Assembly (NCBI GenBank): GCA_020025515.1
Contig: JAHHRZ010000008.1
Location: 1-64,000 of the forward strand
Source: Oscillospiraceae bacterium
GTDB lineage: Bacteria > Bacillota > Clostridia > Oscillospirales > Oscillospiraceae
Direction: 5' to 3'
DNA length: 64,000 nucleotides
The translations under genes were made by a program, and so were the position numbers. Numbering within the stretch: position 1 is the first letter of the stretch; each line of letters starts with the position of its first letter. Under the pieces are notes generated by a model that saw only the letters and a program-made list of their open reading frames with translations, made no database searches and was not told the DNA's origin. Below, in pieces: positions 32,134 to 39,960 of the stretch.

Positions 32134-33090
32134 TTACTTTCCGGCAAAATAACGGATGGTGAAGTTGGCAGCGCCGGTGTAGTTGCCGGCAGTGGCAGAC
32201 TGCACATCAGCAGCGGTGACGGTAAACTCACCGTTAAAAGAGGCAGTGACAGAAGTTTTCTGGGTACCAAAGCTGTTAGCAAATGCTAATTCATGCTCAC
32301 CATTTTTCAGAGCGCCGGAAGCGGGGGCGGAAACCTGAACATAGCCCTTGCCCAGATTTTCGGCAGTAACCTCTACCTTGTAAGCAGCAACATTGTTGGT
32401 TTCTGCGGACAGGGTACCCATGGTAACAGTCTCGGGAATGGTGACGGTGTAAGTGGCCTGAGGGGCGGAAATGTCAGCAGTGATCTGCATGCTCTTTTCG
32501 GTGGTCTCGGTTGCGGGGGGCTCAACGGGATTGGAGCCGCCCTTGAGATCGGTGAGCTTAAAGCGGAGCTTTACATTGCTCATCATAACGGCATTGACAA
32601 ATGCGGTGGAAGGAGCGGGAGTGCCGGACAAGCTGTCCAGCTTGTCGGTGGGAATGGTGAGGGTCAGAACCTGAGTGGAGATGGACTCGCCGGCCTTGAC
32701 ACCAAAGGCGGGATTGGTCTCATCCATGGTACGTACAGGCTTGGTGGTGATATCGGACTCGGCAATGTACTGCTTGCCGTCCAGAGTTACGGTGAAATTC
32801 TTCAGGGTGCCGTCCTTTCCCTGGTCGGGGAAAGAGGGGACGGGGTAAGCGGCGTAGAGCCGGATCTGTGCGGTTTCGCCATTGATGGTCACATCGGCGT
32901 CGTGGTCAAACAGGACGTTGCACATGCTGTTTTGCTCTTTGGATTCGTGGAGCATGGTCACCTTTGCGGTGTATTCCCCGTCAGCATGACCTGCTTTTTC
33001 GGAAGCGGCAGATGCGCCCATGGTTCCGAAGCCTACGGCCATGACCAGCGCCATTGCAGTAGAGAGCATACGTTTGAATGTCTTGTTCAT
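32134..33090 (-). CDS. secreted NEAT-like heme-binding protein (hemophore candidate)
   Basis: The 318-residue protein has a signal peptide (about 1-28, ending MGASAASEKA), one NEAT-like domain at about 38-178 with NSMCNVLFDHDADV, YAAYPVPSFPDQGKDGTL and AFVNAVMMSNVKLRFKL, and a C-terminal beta-domain at about 200-318 (ATYTVTIPETVTMGTLSAET to GNYTGAANFTIRYFAGK). It lacks a membrane anchor or sortase motif, so it is probably released or held non-covalently. AGGAGGAATT precedes ATG 33090; a longer frame upstream is not used. The C-terminal domain is the same type as the N-terminal domain of the anchored protein. Confidence 0.78.
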   Translation of the reverse strand: MNKTFKRMLSTAMALVMAVGFGTMGASAASEKAGHADGEYTAKVTMLHESKEQNSMCNVLFDHDADVTINGETAQIRLYAAYPVPSFPDQGKDGTLKNFTVTLDGKQYIAESDITTKPVRTMDETNPAFGVKAGESISTQVLTLTIPTDKLDSLSGTPAPSTAFVNAVMMSNVKLRFKLTDLKGGSNPVEPPATETTEKSMQITADISAPQATYTVTIPETVTMGTLSAETNNVAAYKVEVTAENLGKGYVQVSAPASGALKNGEHELAFANSFGTQKTSVTASFNGEFTVTAADVQSATAGNYTGAANFTIRYFAGK

Positions 33091-33153
33091 TTTAATTCCT
33101 CCTAAAATATAGCTGTGATATTTTGATTTCACACAAAGGTGAAACATCCAATG

Positions 33154-33645
33154 TTATTCCTCGGCACGAAGCACACAATCGACAGAGGCACCATTGCGGG
33201 GGGAGAAGGCGCCGTCTGTGGAAAATGTGGCATACTGAATGGTGATATCGTGATCGCCGGGGGCCAGAGGCTGGGTCAGAGAGATGGTATACAGATGCTG
33301 CCCGGGTTTTATGAGCTTGGATTCAAATATTTTCTCTCCAGAATCTTTGAGGACAAAGGAAATCTGGAAATAGACCTGGTTTTCTTCCGGGTTATACAAG
33401 TCCACCTCCACCTCTTGGGAATTTGCCGCAATGGGGATGACGGTATAGCCGGGGATTTTAATGCCCCGGGTTTGGGAGGCGGCTTCTGTCTGCTGCACCT
33501 GCTCTTCTTCAAAACTGAATTCCGGAAGGTTGCTGGTTACTTTGCCGTCTTTTGCAGAATGTTTCCATGCAAAAAAAATACCGAGCAGAATCAGTATCAG
33601 CAGTGGAATTCCCCAAATCAATGCCTTGCGAAATTTTGGATTCAT
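33154..33645 (-). CDS. membrane-anchored beta-domain protein, first gene of the heme operon
   Basis: The 163-residue protein has an N-terminal membrane anchor (about 9-29, ALIWGIPLLILILLGIFFAW) and an outside domain of strands: IPGYTVIPIAANSQEVEVDL, YNPEENQVYFQISFVLKD, KPGQHLYTISLTQPLAPGDH and TIQYATFSTDG. Similar short anchored proteins occur in Clostridia beside genes for surface beta-domain proteins; their role is not known to me. AGGAGGAG precedes ATG 33645. It lies directly behind operators E and F. Confidence 0.65.
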   Translation of the reverse strand: MNPKFRKALIWGIPLLILILLGIFFAWKHSAKDGKVTSNLPEFSFEEEQVQQTEAASQTRGIKIPGYTVIPIAANSQEVEVDLYNPEENQVYFQISFVLKDSGEKIFESKLIKPGQHLYTISLTQPLAPGDHDITIQYATFSTDGAFSPRNGASVDCVLRAEE

Positions 33646-33678
33646 GCTTCTCCTCCTGTGCGCATTGCTTAAAATAGG

Positions 33679-33726
33679 GTTAGCATAAGCTAACGTGCTG
33701 GGATACAGGGGTTAGCTTATGCTAAC
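33679..33726. promoter_or_regulatory. tandem palindromic operators, copies E and F, before the heme operon
   Basis: E is GTTAGC-ATAA-GCTAAC at 33679-33694 and F is GTTAGC-TTAT-GCTAAC at 33711-33726; both are perfect, and they are 32 bases apart centre to centre, about three helical turns. Only a weak -10 (TATTTT on the minus strand, just after E) is visible. Two sites on one face of the helix suggest cooperative repressor binding. Confidence 0.75.
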
Positions 33727-33737
33727 ATCTTGGGCTT

Positions 33738-33886
33738 AAAAAACTCCCTCATCCATGGATCGGGGAGGTCTGCCACAAGGGTGGGAGAACACTGGCGATG
33801 CCTCTCAATCTTGGTACGGTAAAGAGAGGGGCACCAGAATGGGATCGTGATGGAAACCAAAATCACCGGGTTAGTAATTGCTAACC
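33738..33886 (-). ncRNA. candidate iron-responsive small RNA, about 149 nt
   Basis: On the minus strand a consensus promoter predicts a start near 33886, and a terminator hairpin (CTCCC-CG-ATCC-AT-GGAT-GA-GGGAG) with six T residues ends at 33738. The RNA includes a C-rich stretch GTGCCCCTCTCTTTACC, partly paired with GAGAGG further on, and later CTCCCACCC; such C-rich stretches are used by FsrA-like iron-sparing RNAs to block Shine-Dalgarno sequences. The operator GTTAGC-AATT-ACTAAC covers its first bases. A 49-codon frame from GTG 33866 to 33717 is open across it but has no ribosome binding site, so a small protein cannot be excluded. Confidence 0.55.
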
Positions 33887-33921
33887 AGATAGACTATAAA
33901 CGATTTCCTCTGTGTTGTCAA
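33870..33921 (-). promoter_or_regulatory. consensus promoter with palindromic operator, copy G
   Basis: On the minus strand TTGACA (33916-33921) and TATAGT (33893-33898) are 17 bases apart. The shared palindrome GTTAGT-AATT-GCTAAC lies at 33870-33885, spanning the first bases of the transcript. This is an ideal arrangement for repression when the regulator is bound. Confidence 0.8.
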
Positions 33922-34056
33922 GAGGGAAGCGCAGAAAATCAAAAAATTTTCCGTACGCTCTGATTGTGTCGGATCAAAGATAGAAGAAGGACTTGCTTCC
34001 TGAAGATTCCGTTGTCAGCAATCATGAAAGATGGATCAGGAAAATCTGGAAATAAG

Positions 34057-34094
34057 AAATCTGCCGAAGAATGTAACATTCCTCGACAGATTTT
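34057..34094 (-). terminator. terminator of the O-acylation cluster
   Basis: AAATCTG-CCGAAGAATGT pairs with ACATTCCTCGA-CAGATTT (to 34093) as an almost perfect 18-bp stem; minus-strand genes end at 34101. Confidence 0.75.
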
Positions 34095-34100
34095 AAAGCT

Positions 34101-35294
34101 TTATTTTTGCTCGGTTCCGCTGAGCAGTACATCAGCCAGAGAGGTATCCCCGTGGAAGGTGTCCAGATTATATAAGAACAGCACATCGGTGATGCCCTCT
34201 GTTTTGACGATCAGTTCTACATTATCATAATAATATCGGGGGTCGATGATGGTAATGTGGTCAAAATAGGGATAGAGGAACTGCATCATGCAGTTGGCAT
34301 AGGAGTCCTTGAATACCAGAAGATTCCGTTCCGTATCCGCCGTGGTGGTGATGTCCACCCGGGAATGGTTGCCGCCGAAGAACACGGTATAGTGGTCCTT
34401 TTCCTTCAGTGCGTCCTGGTCATACATGGAGCTTATGGTTTCTCCTGTATCGGCATAGGTTACAAAGTAATCAATGTCAGTTTGAGGGACATAGACCTCC
34501 ACGGTGTCCAGTGTGCTATGGCTGCCGCTCTTGGAGGACAAGGTTCCTTCAAAGGTGTCGGACACCGGATAGATTGTATATTCCTCCGTTTCGGGCAGGG
34601 AGAGATTCAGAGCGGGAGCTATGGCCTGAAAGGCATAGTGGGCGGCCAGACTGGTCCAGTGGTGGTCGGTGCGGTAGTACAGGTATTCATCTTTATGCGC
34701 CATGAGGATATCGGTCACATCCAGAAATGAAGCGCCGGTCAACTGGCTTTTGAGATGTTCCAGATCGGCCAGCTGGTCCCGGGCAGGGGCGTGTTTGGGC
34801 AGCTTGTCTGCATGGACCGTGATGGCATTGGGGACCACGGTCATGACCATGTTTAGATCCGGATGCGTCTGAGCAAAGGTGCTGATGGCGGACATGTTGC
34901 GGGAGACCTGCTCATCATTGGGGTCACTGGGAATCTGGATCAAATAATCGTCACTGCCCAGATAGACACCCCCGGCTTCCTTCTGACCCAGAGCCTTGTT
35001 CATCCGCAGGTTCAGAGAAATCCACATATCCCGTCCGGGAAATTGGTCTGCCACATAGCTGCCCAGATTTTTCAGGTAGCTGCCGTCAGCCAGAGCACTT
35101 AGGGAAAAGGCCGGCTTTTGTGCCAGCTTTCGATTTTCAGTTTGAGAAAATTCCTTGTCTTTTATCAGAAACCCTAACAGCACGAAAAACGATACGGAGC
35201 CAACCAGCAAATAGCGCAGCAGCACAGCCTGCAGACGGCGGTTCCTCTGAAAGGGAGAGCGCCGTCTGGTATGAGAAGTTTGTCTTTGTTTCAA
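34101..35294 (-). CDS. DHHW-family (AlgJ/AlgX-like) surface acetylation protein
   Basis: The 397-residue protein has a basic N-terminus, one membrane helix at about 28-46, and an extracytoplasmic domain with the family motif YRTDHHWTSLAAHYA near 206 and FGGNHSRVDI plus LVFKDSYANCMMQFL toward the end. These carry the Asp-His-Ser set of SGNH-like acetyltransferases. It is encoded directly after an MBOAT acyltransferase, as in alginate-type O-acetylation systems: MBOAT passes the acyl group across the membrane and the DHHW protein transfers it to the polymer. The polymer here is unknown. Confidence 0.85.
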   Translation of the reverse strand: MKQRQTSHTRRRSPFQRNRRLQAVLLRYLLVGSVSFFVLLGFLIKDKEFSQTENRKLAQKPAFSLSALADGSYLKNLGSYVADQFPGRDMWISLNLRMNKALGQKEAGGVYLGSDDYLIQIPSDPNDEQVSRNMSAISTFAQTHPDLNMVMTVVPNAITVHADKLPKHAPARDQLADLEHLKSQLTGASFLDVTDILMAHKDEYLYYRTDHHWTSLAAHYAFQAIAPALNLSLPETEEYTIYPVSDTFEGTLSSKSGSHSTLDTVEVYVPQTDIDYFVTYADTGETISSMYDQDALKEKDHYTVFFGGNHSRVDITTTADTERNLLVFKDSYANCMMQFLYPYFDHITIIDPRYYYDNVELIVKTEGITDVLFLYNLDTFHGDTSLADVLLSGTEQK

Positions 35295-35309
35295 AGCAGC
35301 AACCTCCGA

Positions 35310-36719
35310 TCAGAATTGGAAATACAGGAATGAAGAATAGGTGCTGACCATCATACCTGCAATGCACAGCATGAGCAAAACGGCATACCACACCATGGAT
35401 AGGTATACAGAACGCCTACTGCCGTAAAGCAGGCCATTGCCCAGTTTGGCACACACAGGCAGAGCGCCTATCACGGAAATGACCAGAACCAGGAAACAGC
35501 CGGACAGATAATAACGGGCCGTGCCGTCTACAAAACCATTGGCACCCATACCGAACATTCTGCTCAACCACAGAAAAGCACTTCCCAGGCTGGGAGAGAA
35601 GAAGAACACCCAGCCGATAAGCACCAGAAGCAGGGTGGTAATATGCCTGACAAAACCTGGAATTTTTTCTAAAACATTCTTCAGAACGAACTTTTCCAGA
35701 ATCAGAAGCCCGCCGTAATAGAGGCCCCAGAAAATAAAGTTCCAGTTGGCACCGTGCCAGATACCTGTCAGAGACCACACAACCAGCAGATTTCGGATGA
35801 TTTTCCAGGTGCTGACCCGGCTTCCGCCCAGAGGGATATATACATAGTCCCGGAACCAACTGCCCAGAGAAATATGCCAGCGTCTCCAGAATTCTGCAAT
35901 GCTGGACGAAACATAAGGATAATCAAAGTTCTTTTCAAACTGGAAGCCGAACATCTGCGCCAAACCAATGGCCATATCGGAGTACCCGCTGAAGTCAAAA
36001 TACAGCATCAATGCGTAAGTAATGGTGCCCAACCAGGCGGTCATTACGCTGATGTCGCCGGAAGGCAGGGCAGTTACCCCATAGAAGGTGGTTCCCAACG
36101 TGTTGGCCAACAGCACTTTTTTACTAAGGCCAATGAGGAAAAGCCGGGCACCGGTGCCGAAGGTGATTCTGTTGAGCGTCCGACTTTTCAGCTGCTCTTC
36201 CATGACGGCATACTGCACGATGGGACCGGAGACCAATTTGGGAAAGAAAGTTACATACAAGGAAAATTGCAGCAGATTCCGGGCCGCAGGTGCCCGATCC
36301 CGGTACACATCATAGAGATAAGACAAAATAGAGAAGGTAAAGAAGGAGACACCAATGGGCATGGGCAATGGCCGGGAGGAAAAGGAAGCGCCAAACACAG
36401 CATTGATGTTCTCCAACAAAAAGCCCCAATATTTGAAAAAGCCCAGCAAAAGCACATTAACAACAACGGAGGTGATAAGAGTCCGCTTTGCTCCCATGGG
36501 GTTGTCGGCTTTCTTCTGGGCAGCCATTTGAAGACCGGAAAAATAGTTGAACAGGATAATGAGGGCCAACAGAAACAGGTATTCCGGTGTGCCCCAGGAG
36601 AAAAATACCAGACTTGCCAGCAGCAGAAGAATGTTTTTTCCCGGTCTGGGCATGATGGCGTGGAGCAGCACAATGGCGGGGAAAAAGATAAACAGAAAGC
36701 TCAGATCATTAAATGCCAT
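35310..36719 (-). CDS. MBOAT-family O-acyltransferase (AlgI-like)
   Basis: The 469-residue polytopic protein has the family core SSSIAEFWRRWHISLGSWFR, YVYIPLGGSR and the invariant His in LTGIWHGANWNF. AlgI-type members move acetyl groups from inside the cell to an outside acceptor. It begins at ATG 36719 and sits between a DUF4358 gene and the DHHW gene; the four genes from 38.0 to 34.1 kb form one operon with short gaps. Confidence 0.92.
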   Translation of the reverse strand: MAFNDLSFLFIFFPAIVLLHAIMPRPGKNILLLLASLVFFSWGTPEYLFLLALIILFNYFSGLQMAAQKKADNPMGAKRTLITSVVVNVLLLGFFKYWGFLLENINAVFGASFSSRPLPMPIGVSFFTFSILSYLYDVYRDRAPAARNLLQFSLYVTFFPKLVSGPIVQYAVMEEQLKSRTLNRITFGTGARLFLIGLSKKVLLANTLGTTFYGVTALPSGDISVMTAWLGTITYALMLYFDFSGYSDMAIGLAQMFGFQFEKNFDYPYVSSSIAEFWRRWHISLGSWFRDYVYIPLGGSRVSTWKIIRNLLVVWSLTGIWHGANWNFIFWGLYYGGLLILEKFVLKNVLEKIPGFVRHITTLLLVLIGWVFFFSPSLGSAFLWLSRMFGMGANGFVDGTARYYLSGCFLVLVISVIGALPVCAKLGNGLLYGSRRSVYLSMVWYAVLLMLCIAGMMVSTYSSFLYFQF

Positions 36720-36731
36720 CTCAAGCCCTCC

Positions 36732-37223
36732 TTACAGTGCATCCAGAAATGCCTTGTGCGCCTCTGCAGACCTGGCATTTACTACGAACAGAACATAATT
36801 TCCACGAATCTCTATGACTGCATGGTTGGTGAGGAGGTCATACTGCTCTACACCATAGCCTTCAAAGGTGGTTTTTTGTGTGTTGATTCGTGCTTCAATG
36901 GCGCTGCGCACGGCCTCTTGCTGGGAAATGTCGGAAAGTTTCAGAATCAGAAGTTCTTCGGCCATCATGTTGGTAGTGGGGTAGTAGAGGATGCAGGCGT
37001 CAAAGCTGGAAGGGTCCAGCCCGTAGAAGCGCTTGACCAACTGGTTGTCGGCTTTGAGCATGTTTTCCATATCGATTTGCTCCATTACCGCAGCGGCAAC
37101 TGCCTCCGGATCCGCATCGCTGATGGTGTTGGCGTTGGTGTTGAACATGGACACAAGGGAAATCACCGCCACCAGAACCAGTGCCCAGCGAAGACATTCA
37201 AAAGTAGTTATCTTTTTATTCAT
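36732..37223 (-). CDS. DUF4358-type small secreted or membrane-anchored protein
   Basis: The 163-residue protein has one N-terminal membrane helix (about 12-29) and an outside domain with VMEQIDMENMLKADNQLVKR, YYPTTNMMAEELLILKL and QYDLLTNHAVIEIRGNYVLF, matching DUF4358 as I know it. Such proteins regularly accompany MBOAT and SGNH genes in Clostridia, but their role is not known. ATG 37223 has GGAGG upstream and overlaps the previous stop; a longer frame upstream is rejected. Confidence 0.75.
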   Translation of the reverse strand: MNKKITTFECLRWALVLVAVISLVSMFNTNANTISDADPEAVAAAVMEQIDMENMLKADNQLVKRFYGLDPSSFDACILYYPTTNMMAEELLILKLSDISQQEAVRSAIEARINTQKTTFEGYGVEQYDLLTNHAVIEIRGNYVLFVVNARSAEAHKAFLDAL

Positions 37224-38023
37224 TCTATTTCCTCCGTCAGCTGGGTCACAACCAAGTGGCTGGACCAGTAGGGATAGAGCTCCCGACGGAAATGGATGCC
37301 GTCCACATCCCACAGGTCGGCGTGCTGCTGGGCCACTATATCGCAGTTGGCAAACAGAATGTGGTTCTCTTTGCAGGCCTGCCCCAGTGCCTCACTCCAT
37401 TCGGGAATGTGGCGCCACTGCTTGGAACGGTCAAAGGCCGGAGCCTGGGCGGGCATGATGGAGCTGACCACGATGGTTGCATCGGGGAGCTTTTCCTGCA
37501 GTTCCTGTATAATTTTCATATATTCCGCCACGTACTCCTGGGGGGTGCTCCAATAGCCGATGGAGATATCGTTCAAGCCATAGCACAGATAGATGGTAGC
37601 AGGGTTCAGGGCAACCAGGGCGTCCATGTGATCGGCGATGTTGCGGATGGTATGTCCGCCATCTGCAAACACCCGGCCCTTATCCACGAATTCGTAGTAC
37701 CAAAAACCCACTGCCCGGGAGTCTCCCACAATGGCGGCATCTTTAAAGAAAGAAAACGGGTCCAAAGCGCCGCTGCTGAGCTGGGCGATCAGCTCATCCC
37801 GCTGGGCCTCCAATTTCTTTTTGTGGATTTCCTTGCGTACCTTGGTCACTTCGTCGGGGTCCTTCTTTTCTAAGGATTCCAGATAAGCGATGCCGGCGGC
37901 AATCTCATCTTTTGCCGGTGGCCTGCTCACGAGCTTGACAAGCACCACAATCAAAACCGTTGCCAGCAGAATTCCTGCAATGGCAACGGACAGAATTGGC
38001 ACAGATATACGCTTCTTTTTCAT
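37220..38023 (-). CDS. membrane-anchored SGNH/GDSL hydrolase
   Basis: The 267-residue protein has an N-terminal anchor (about 9-31), a charged helical linker and an SGNH domain: block I AAIVGDSRAVGFW with nucleophile Ser, block III CYGLNDISIGYW, and block V WDVDGIHFRRE with Asp and His. It may add or remove acyl groups on the surface polymer modified by the MBOAT/DHHW pair. First gene of the operon. Confidence 0.85.
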   Translation of the reverse strand: MKKKRISVPILSVAIAGILLATVLIVVLVKLVSRPPAKDEIAAGIAYLESLEKKDPDEVTKVRKEIHKKKLEAQRDELIAQLSSGALDPFSFFKDAAIVGDSRAVGFWYYEFVDKGRVFADGGHTIRNIADHMDALVALNPATIYLCYGLNDISIGYWSTPQEYVAEYMKIIQELQEKLPDATIVVSSIMPAQAPAFDRSKQWRHIPEWSEALGQACKENHILFANCDIVAQQHADLWDVDGIHFRRELYPYWSSHLVVTQLTEEIE

Positions 38024-38066
38024 TTAAATACTCACACTGCCTCTTTCTCAATTTTTACCAAGCAAT

Positions 38067-38095
38067 ATTATACAATAAATCGACAATTTCTGCAA
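38067..38095 (-). promoter_or_regulatory. promoter of the O-acylation operon
   Basis: On the minus strand TTGCAG (38090-38095) and TATAAT (38067-38072) are 17 bases apart, about 40 bases before the start of the SGNH gene. The rest of the 38024-38355 interval shows no gene. Confidence 0.65.
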
Positions 38096-38355
38096 TGAAA
38101 TTCTTTCCTTTATTGCCGTACATAATTGTCTTAAATTTTACAGTATTGCGGGATTTCTCGAAGAGACTGGTGTATTTTTACAAAGCTCTCCATAAAAGAA
38201 AACCAGCAGAGAAAAACAAAAGGAAGAAAAATCAGGATGGCGCATAATTCCCTATCATTGCACCTGAATTTTGCCGAAAAAGCAGGAAAATCCCATGGAC
38301 AAAATGAAGGTTCCGTGATAGAATCCTCTGGACAATGACAAAGGAGCGTGAGAAT

Positions 38356-39714
38356 ATGAAGCGGAGACAATCGCCGCAGCAGATTACCGAAGGCGTGATC
38401 TGGAAGCAGCTGCTTATCTTTTTCTTCCCGATTTTGTTGGGAAGCTTTTTTCAGCAGATGTACAACACAGTGGATACCATTGTGGTAGGTCGCTTTGTTG
38501 GAAGAGGAGCTTTGGCAGCAGTGGGTTCCACCACAGCACTGATTAACCTCACCAATGGCTTTTTTATTGGACTGAGTACCGGTGCTACCGTGATTATTTC
38601 CCAATACTTTGGGGCCCGGGATGAGAAGTCGGTGGACAAGGCCCTCCATACCGGCATGACCTTGGCTGTGATTTTGGGCCTGATTGTTATGGCGGTGGGA
38701 TTTCTTGCAGGACCTTACATTCTGGAGCTGATCCAGACACCGGCAAATTGCATGGAAGATGCGACCCGATATGCCAAAGTGTACTTTTTAGGTGCAGTGG
38801 CCTCCATGATCTATAATATGGGTGCCGGTATCCTGAGAGCCATGGGCGATTCCCGGCGGCCCATGATCTTTTTGATCGTGGCGTGCCTTGTGAATATTGT
38901 AATGGATCTGGTTTGTGTAGTGGTGCTTAAAATGGGCGTTGTGGGTGCTGCTGTAGCTACGGTATTTTCTCAGGTAGTCAGTGCAATTCTGGTGCTGGTG
39001 GTCCTGGGGAATCTGCCGGAGACGTATCGGCTGTCTCTGCGGAAGCTGCGGCTCCATGGAAGTATGCTGCCCCAGCTTCTGAAAGTGGGCATCCCTGCGG
39101 GTCTGCAATGTACCACCTTCGATTTGTCCAACATGCTGATCCAGTCCGGCATTAACTCCTTTGGTGAGGTCACCATCGCTGCCTGGACAGCCATCAGTAA
39201 GACCGATGCCATCATTTGGATGATCAACAGTGCCTTCGGCATGGCAATCACCACCTTCGTGGGTCAGAACTTTGGTGCCCGGCGATACGACCGGGTCCGC
39301 AGAAGTGTCTGGGTTTGCCTCGGCATGAGTGTGTGCTCCGTGGCAGTGCTCAGTGCGGTGGTTCTTGTGCTGCGAGAATTTATTCTGGGAATTTATATTG
39401 TCGATCCGGAGGTCATCAAGGCGGGTGCCTACATTATGCTGTGGATTTCTCCCTTCTATGCCCTCTTTGTGCCGGTAGAGGTCTTTGCGGGAGCCATGCG
39501 GGGAACGGGGTATTCCGTGGTGCCGACGGTTATTTCCTGCATCTGCGTGTGTGCCATGCGTGTGCTGTGGGTGGCGGTTATTGTCAGCCGCTTCCATACC
39601 GTGGAGATGCTGGCCCTGGCCTATCCCGTTACCTGGGCGCTGGCTGCCATCACATTCTTTATTGTATATCTTCGAGGCAAATGGCTCAAAAAGCCCGCTG
39701 CCGCCATGCAATAA
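38356..39714 (+). CDS. MATE-family multidrug/cation antiporter
   Basis: The 452-residue protein has twelve membrane helices in two halves, each starting with the MATE pattern (QLLIFFFPILLGSFFQQMYN; LPQLLKVGIPAGLQCTTFDL) and containing NTVDTIVVGRFVGRGALAAV. Members export drugs or metabolites using Na+ or H+. ATG 38356 has AAAGGAG ten bases upstream and is preferred over the in-frame ATG 38335. It is a single-gene unit. A second MATE gene at 57.7 kb is a distant paralogue. Confidence 0.9.
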   Translation: MKRRQSPQQITEGVIWKQLLIFFFPILLGSFFQQMYNTVDTIVVGRFVGRGALAAVGSTTALINLTNGFFIGLSTGATVIISQYFGARDEKSVDKALHTGMTLAVILGLIVMAVGFLAGPYILELIQTPANCMEDATRYAKVYFLGAVASMIYNMGAGILRAMGDSRRPMIFLIVACLVNIVMDLVCVVVLKMGVVGAAVATVFSQVVSAILVLVVLGNLPETYRLSLRKLRLHGSMLPQLLKVGIPAGLQCTTFDLSNMLIQSGINSFGEVTIAAWTAISKTDAIIWMINSAFGMAITTFVGQNFGARRYDRVRRSVWVCLGMSVCSVAVLSAVVLVLREFILGIYIVDPEVIKAGAYIMLWISPFYALFVPVEVFAGAMRGTGYSVVPTVISCICVCAMRVLWVAVIVSRFHTVEMLALAYPVTWALAAITFFIVYLRGKWLKKPAAAMQ

Positions 39715-39716
39715 CC

Positions 39717-39753
39717 AAATGGTGCTGTCTCACCCGGGACAGCACCATTTTTC
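39717..39753 (+). terminator. rho-independent terminator
   Basis: AAATGGTGCTGTC at 39717-39729 pairs perfectly with GACAGCACCATTT at 39738-39750, with T residues after it. Confidence 0.85.
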
Positions 39754-39931
39754 TGTAAAAAGAAAGCGGAAGGGACTGAAAACCATGGGCCCGGGAAGGT
39801 TTCTTCGCTTTCTGACAGAAAATAACCGTAAATACAGAAAATGCAGAGGTATTCTTTTTTACACTCGGCAGGACTTTGTTGCAATATGCATAAAATTTTT
39901 GAATTTTCTAAAATGTTTCGTGCAAATTGTC

Positions 39932-39960
39932 TTGACAACCGGGGGGGAAGCATATAGAAT
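39932..39960 (+). promoter_or_regulatory. promoter of the RNase Y gene with a long leader
   Basis: TTGACA at 39932-39937 and TAGAAT at 39955-39960 are 17 bases apart; the spacer holds seven G in a row. The expected leader to 40243 is about 275 nt. Apart from this promoter I see no gene in 39754-40242. Confidence 0.65.

Noticed and set aside
35754..37271. Open plus-strand frame of 505 codons opposite the MBOAT and DUF4358 genes
   Set aside because: It crosses the junction of two convincing genes on the other strand and has antisense-type composition.
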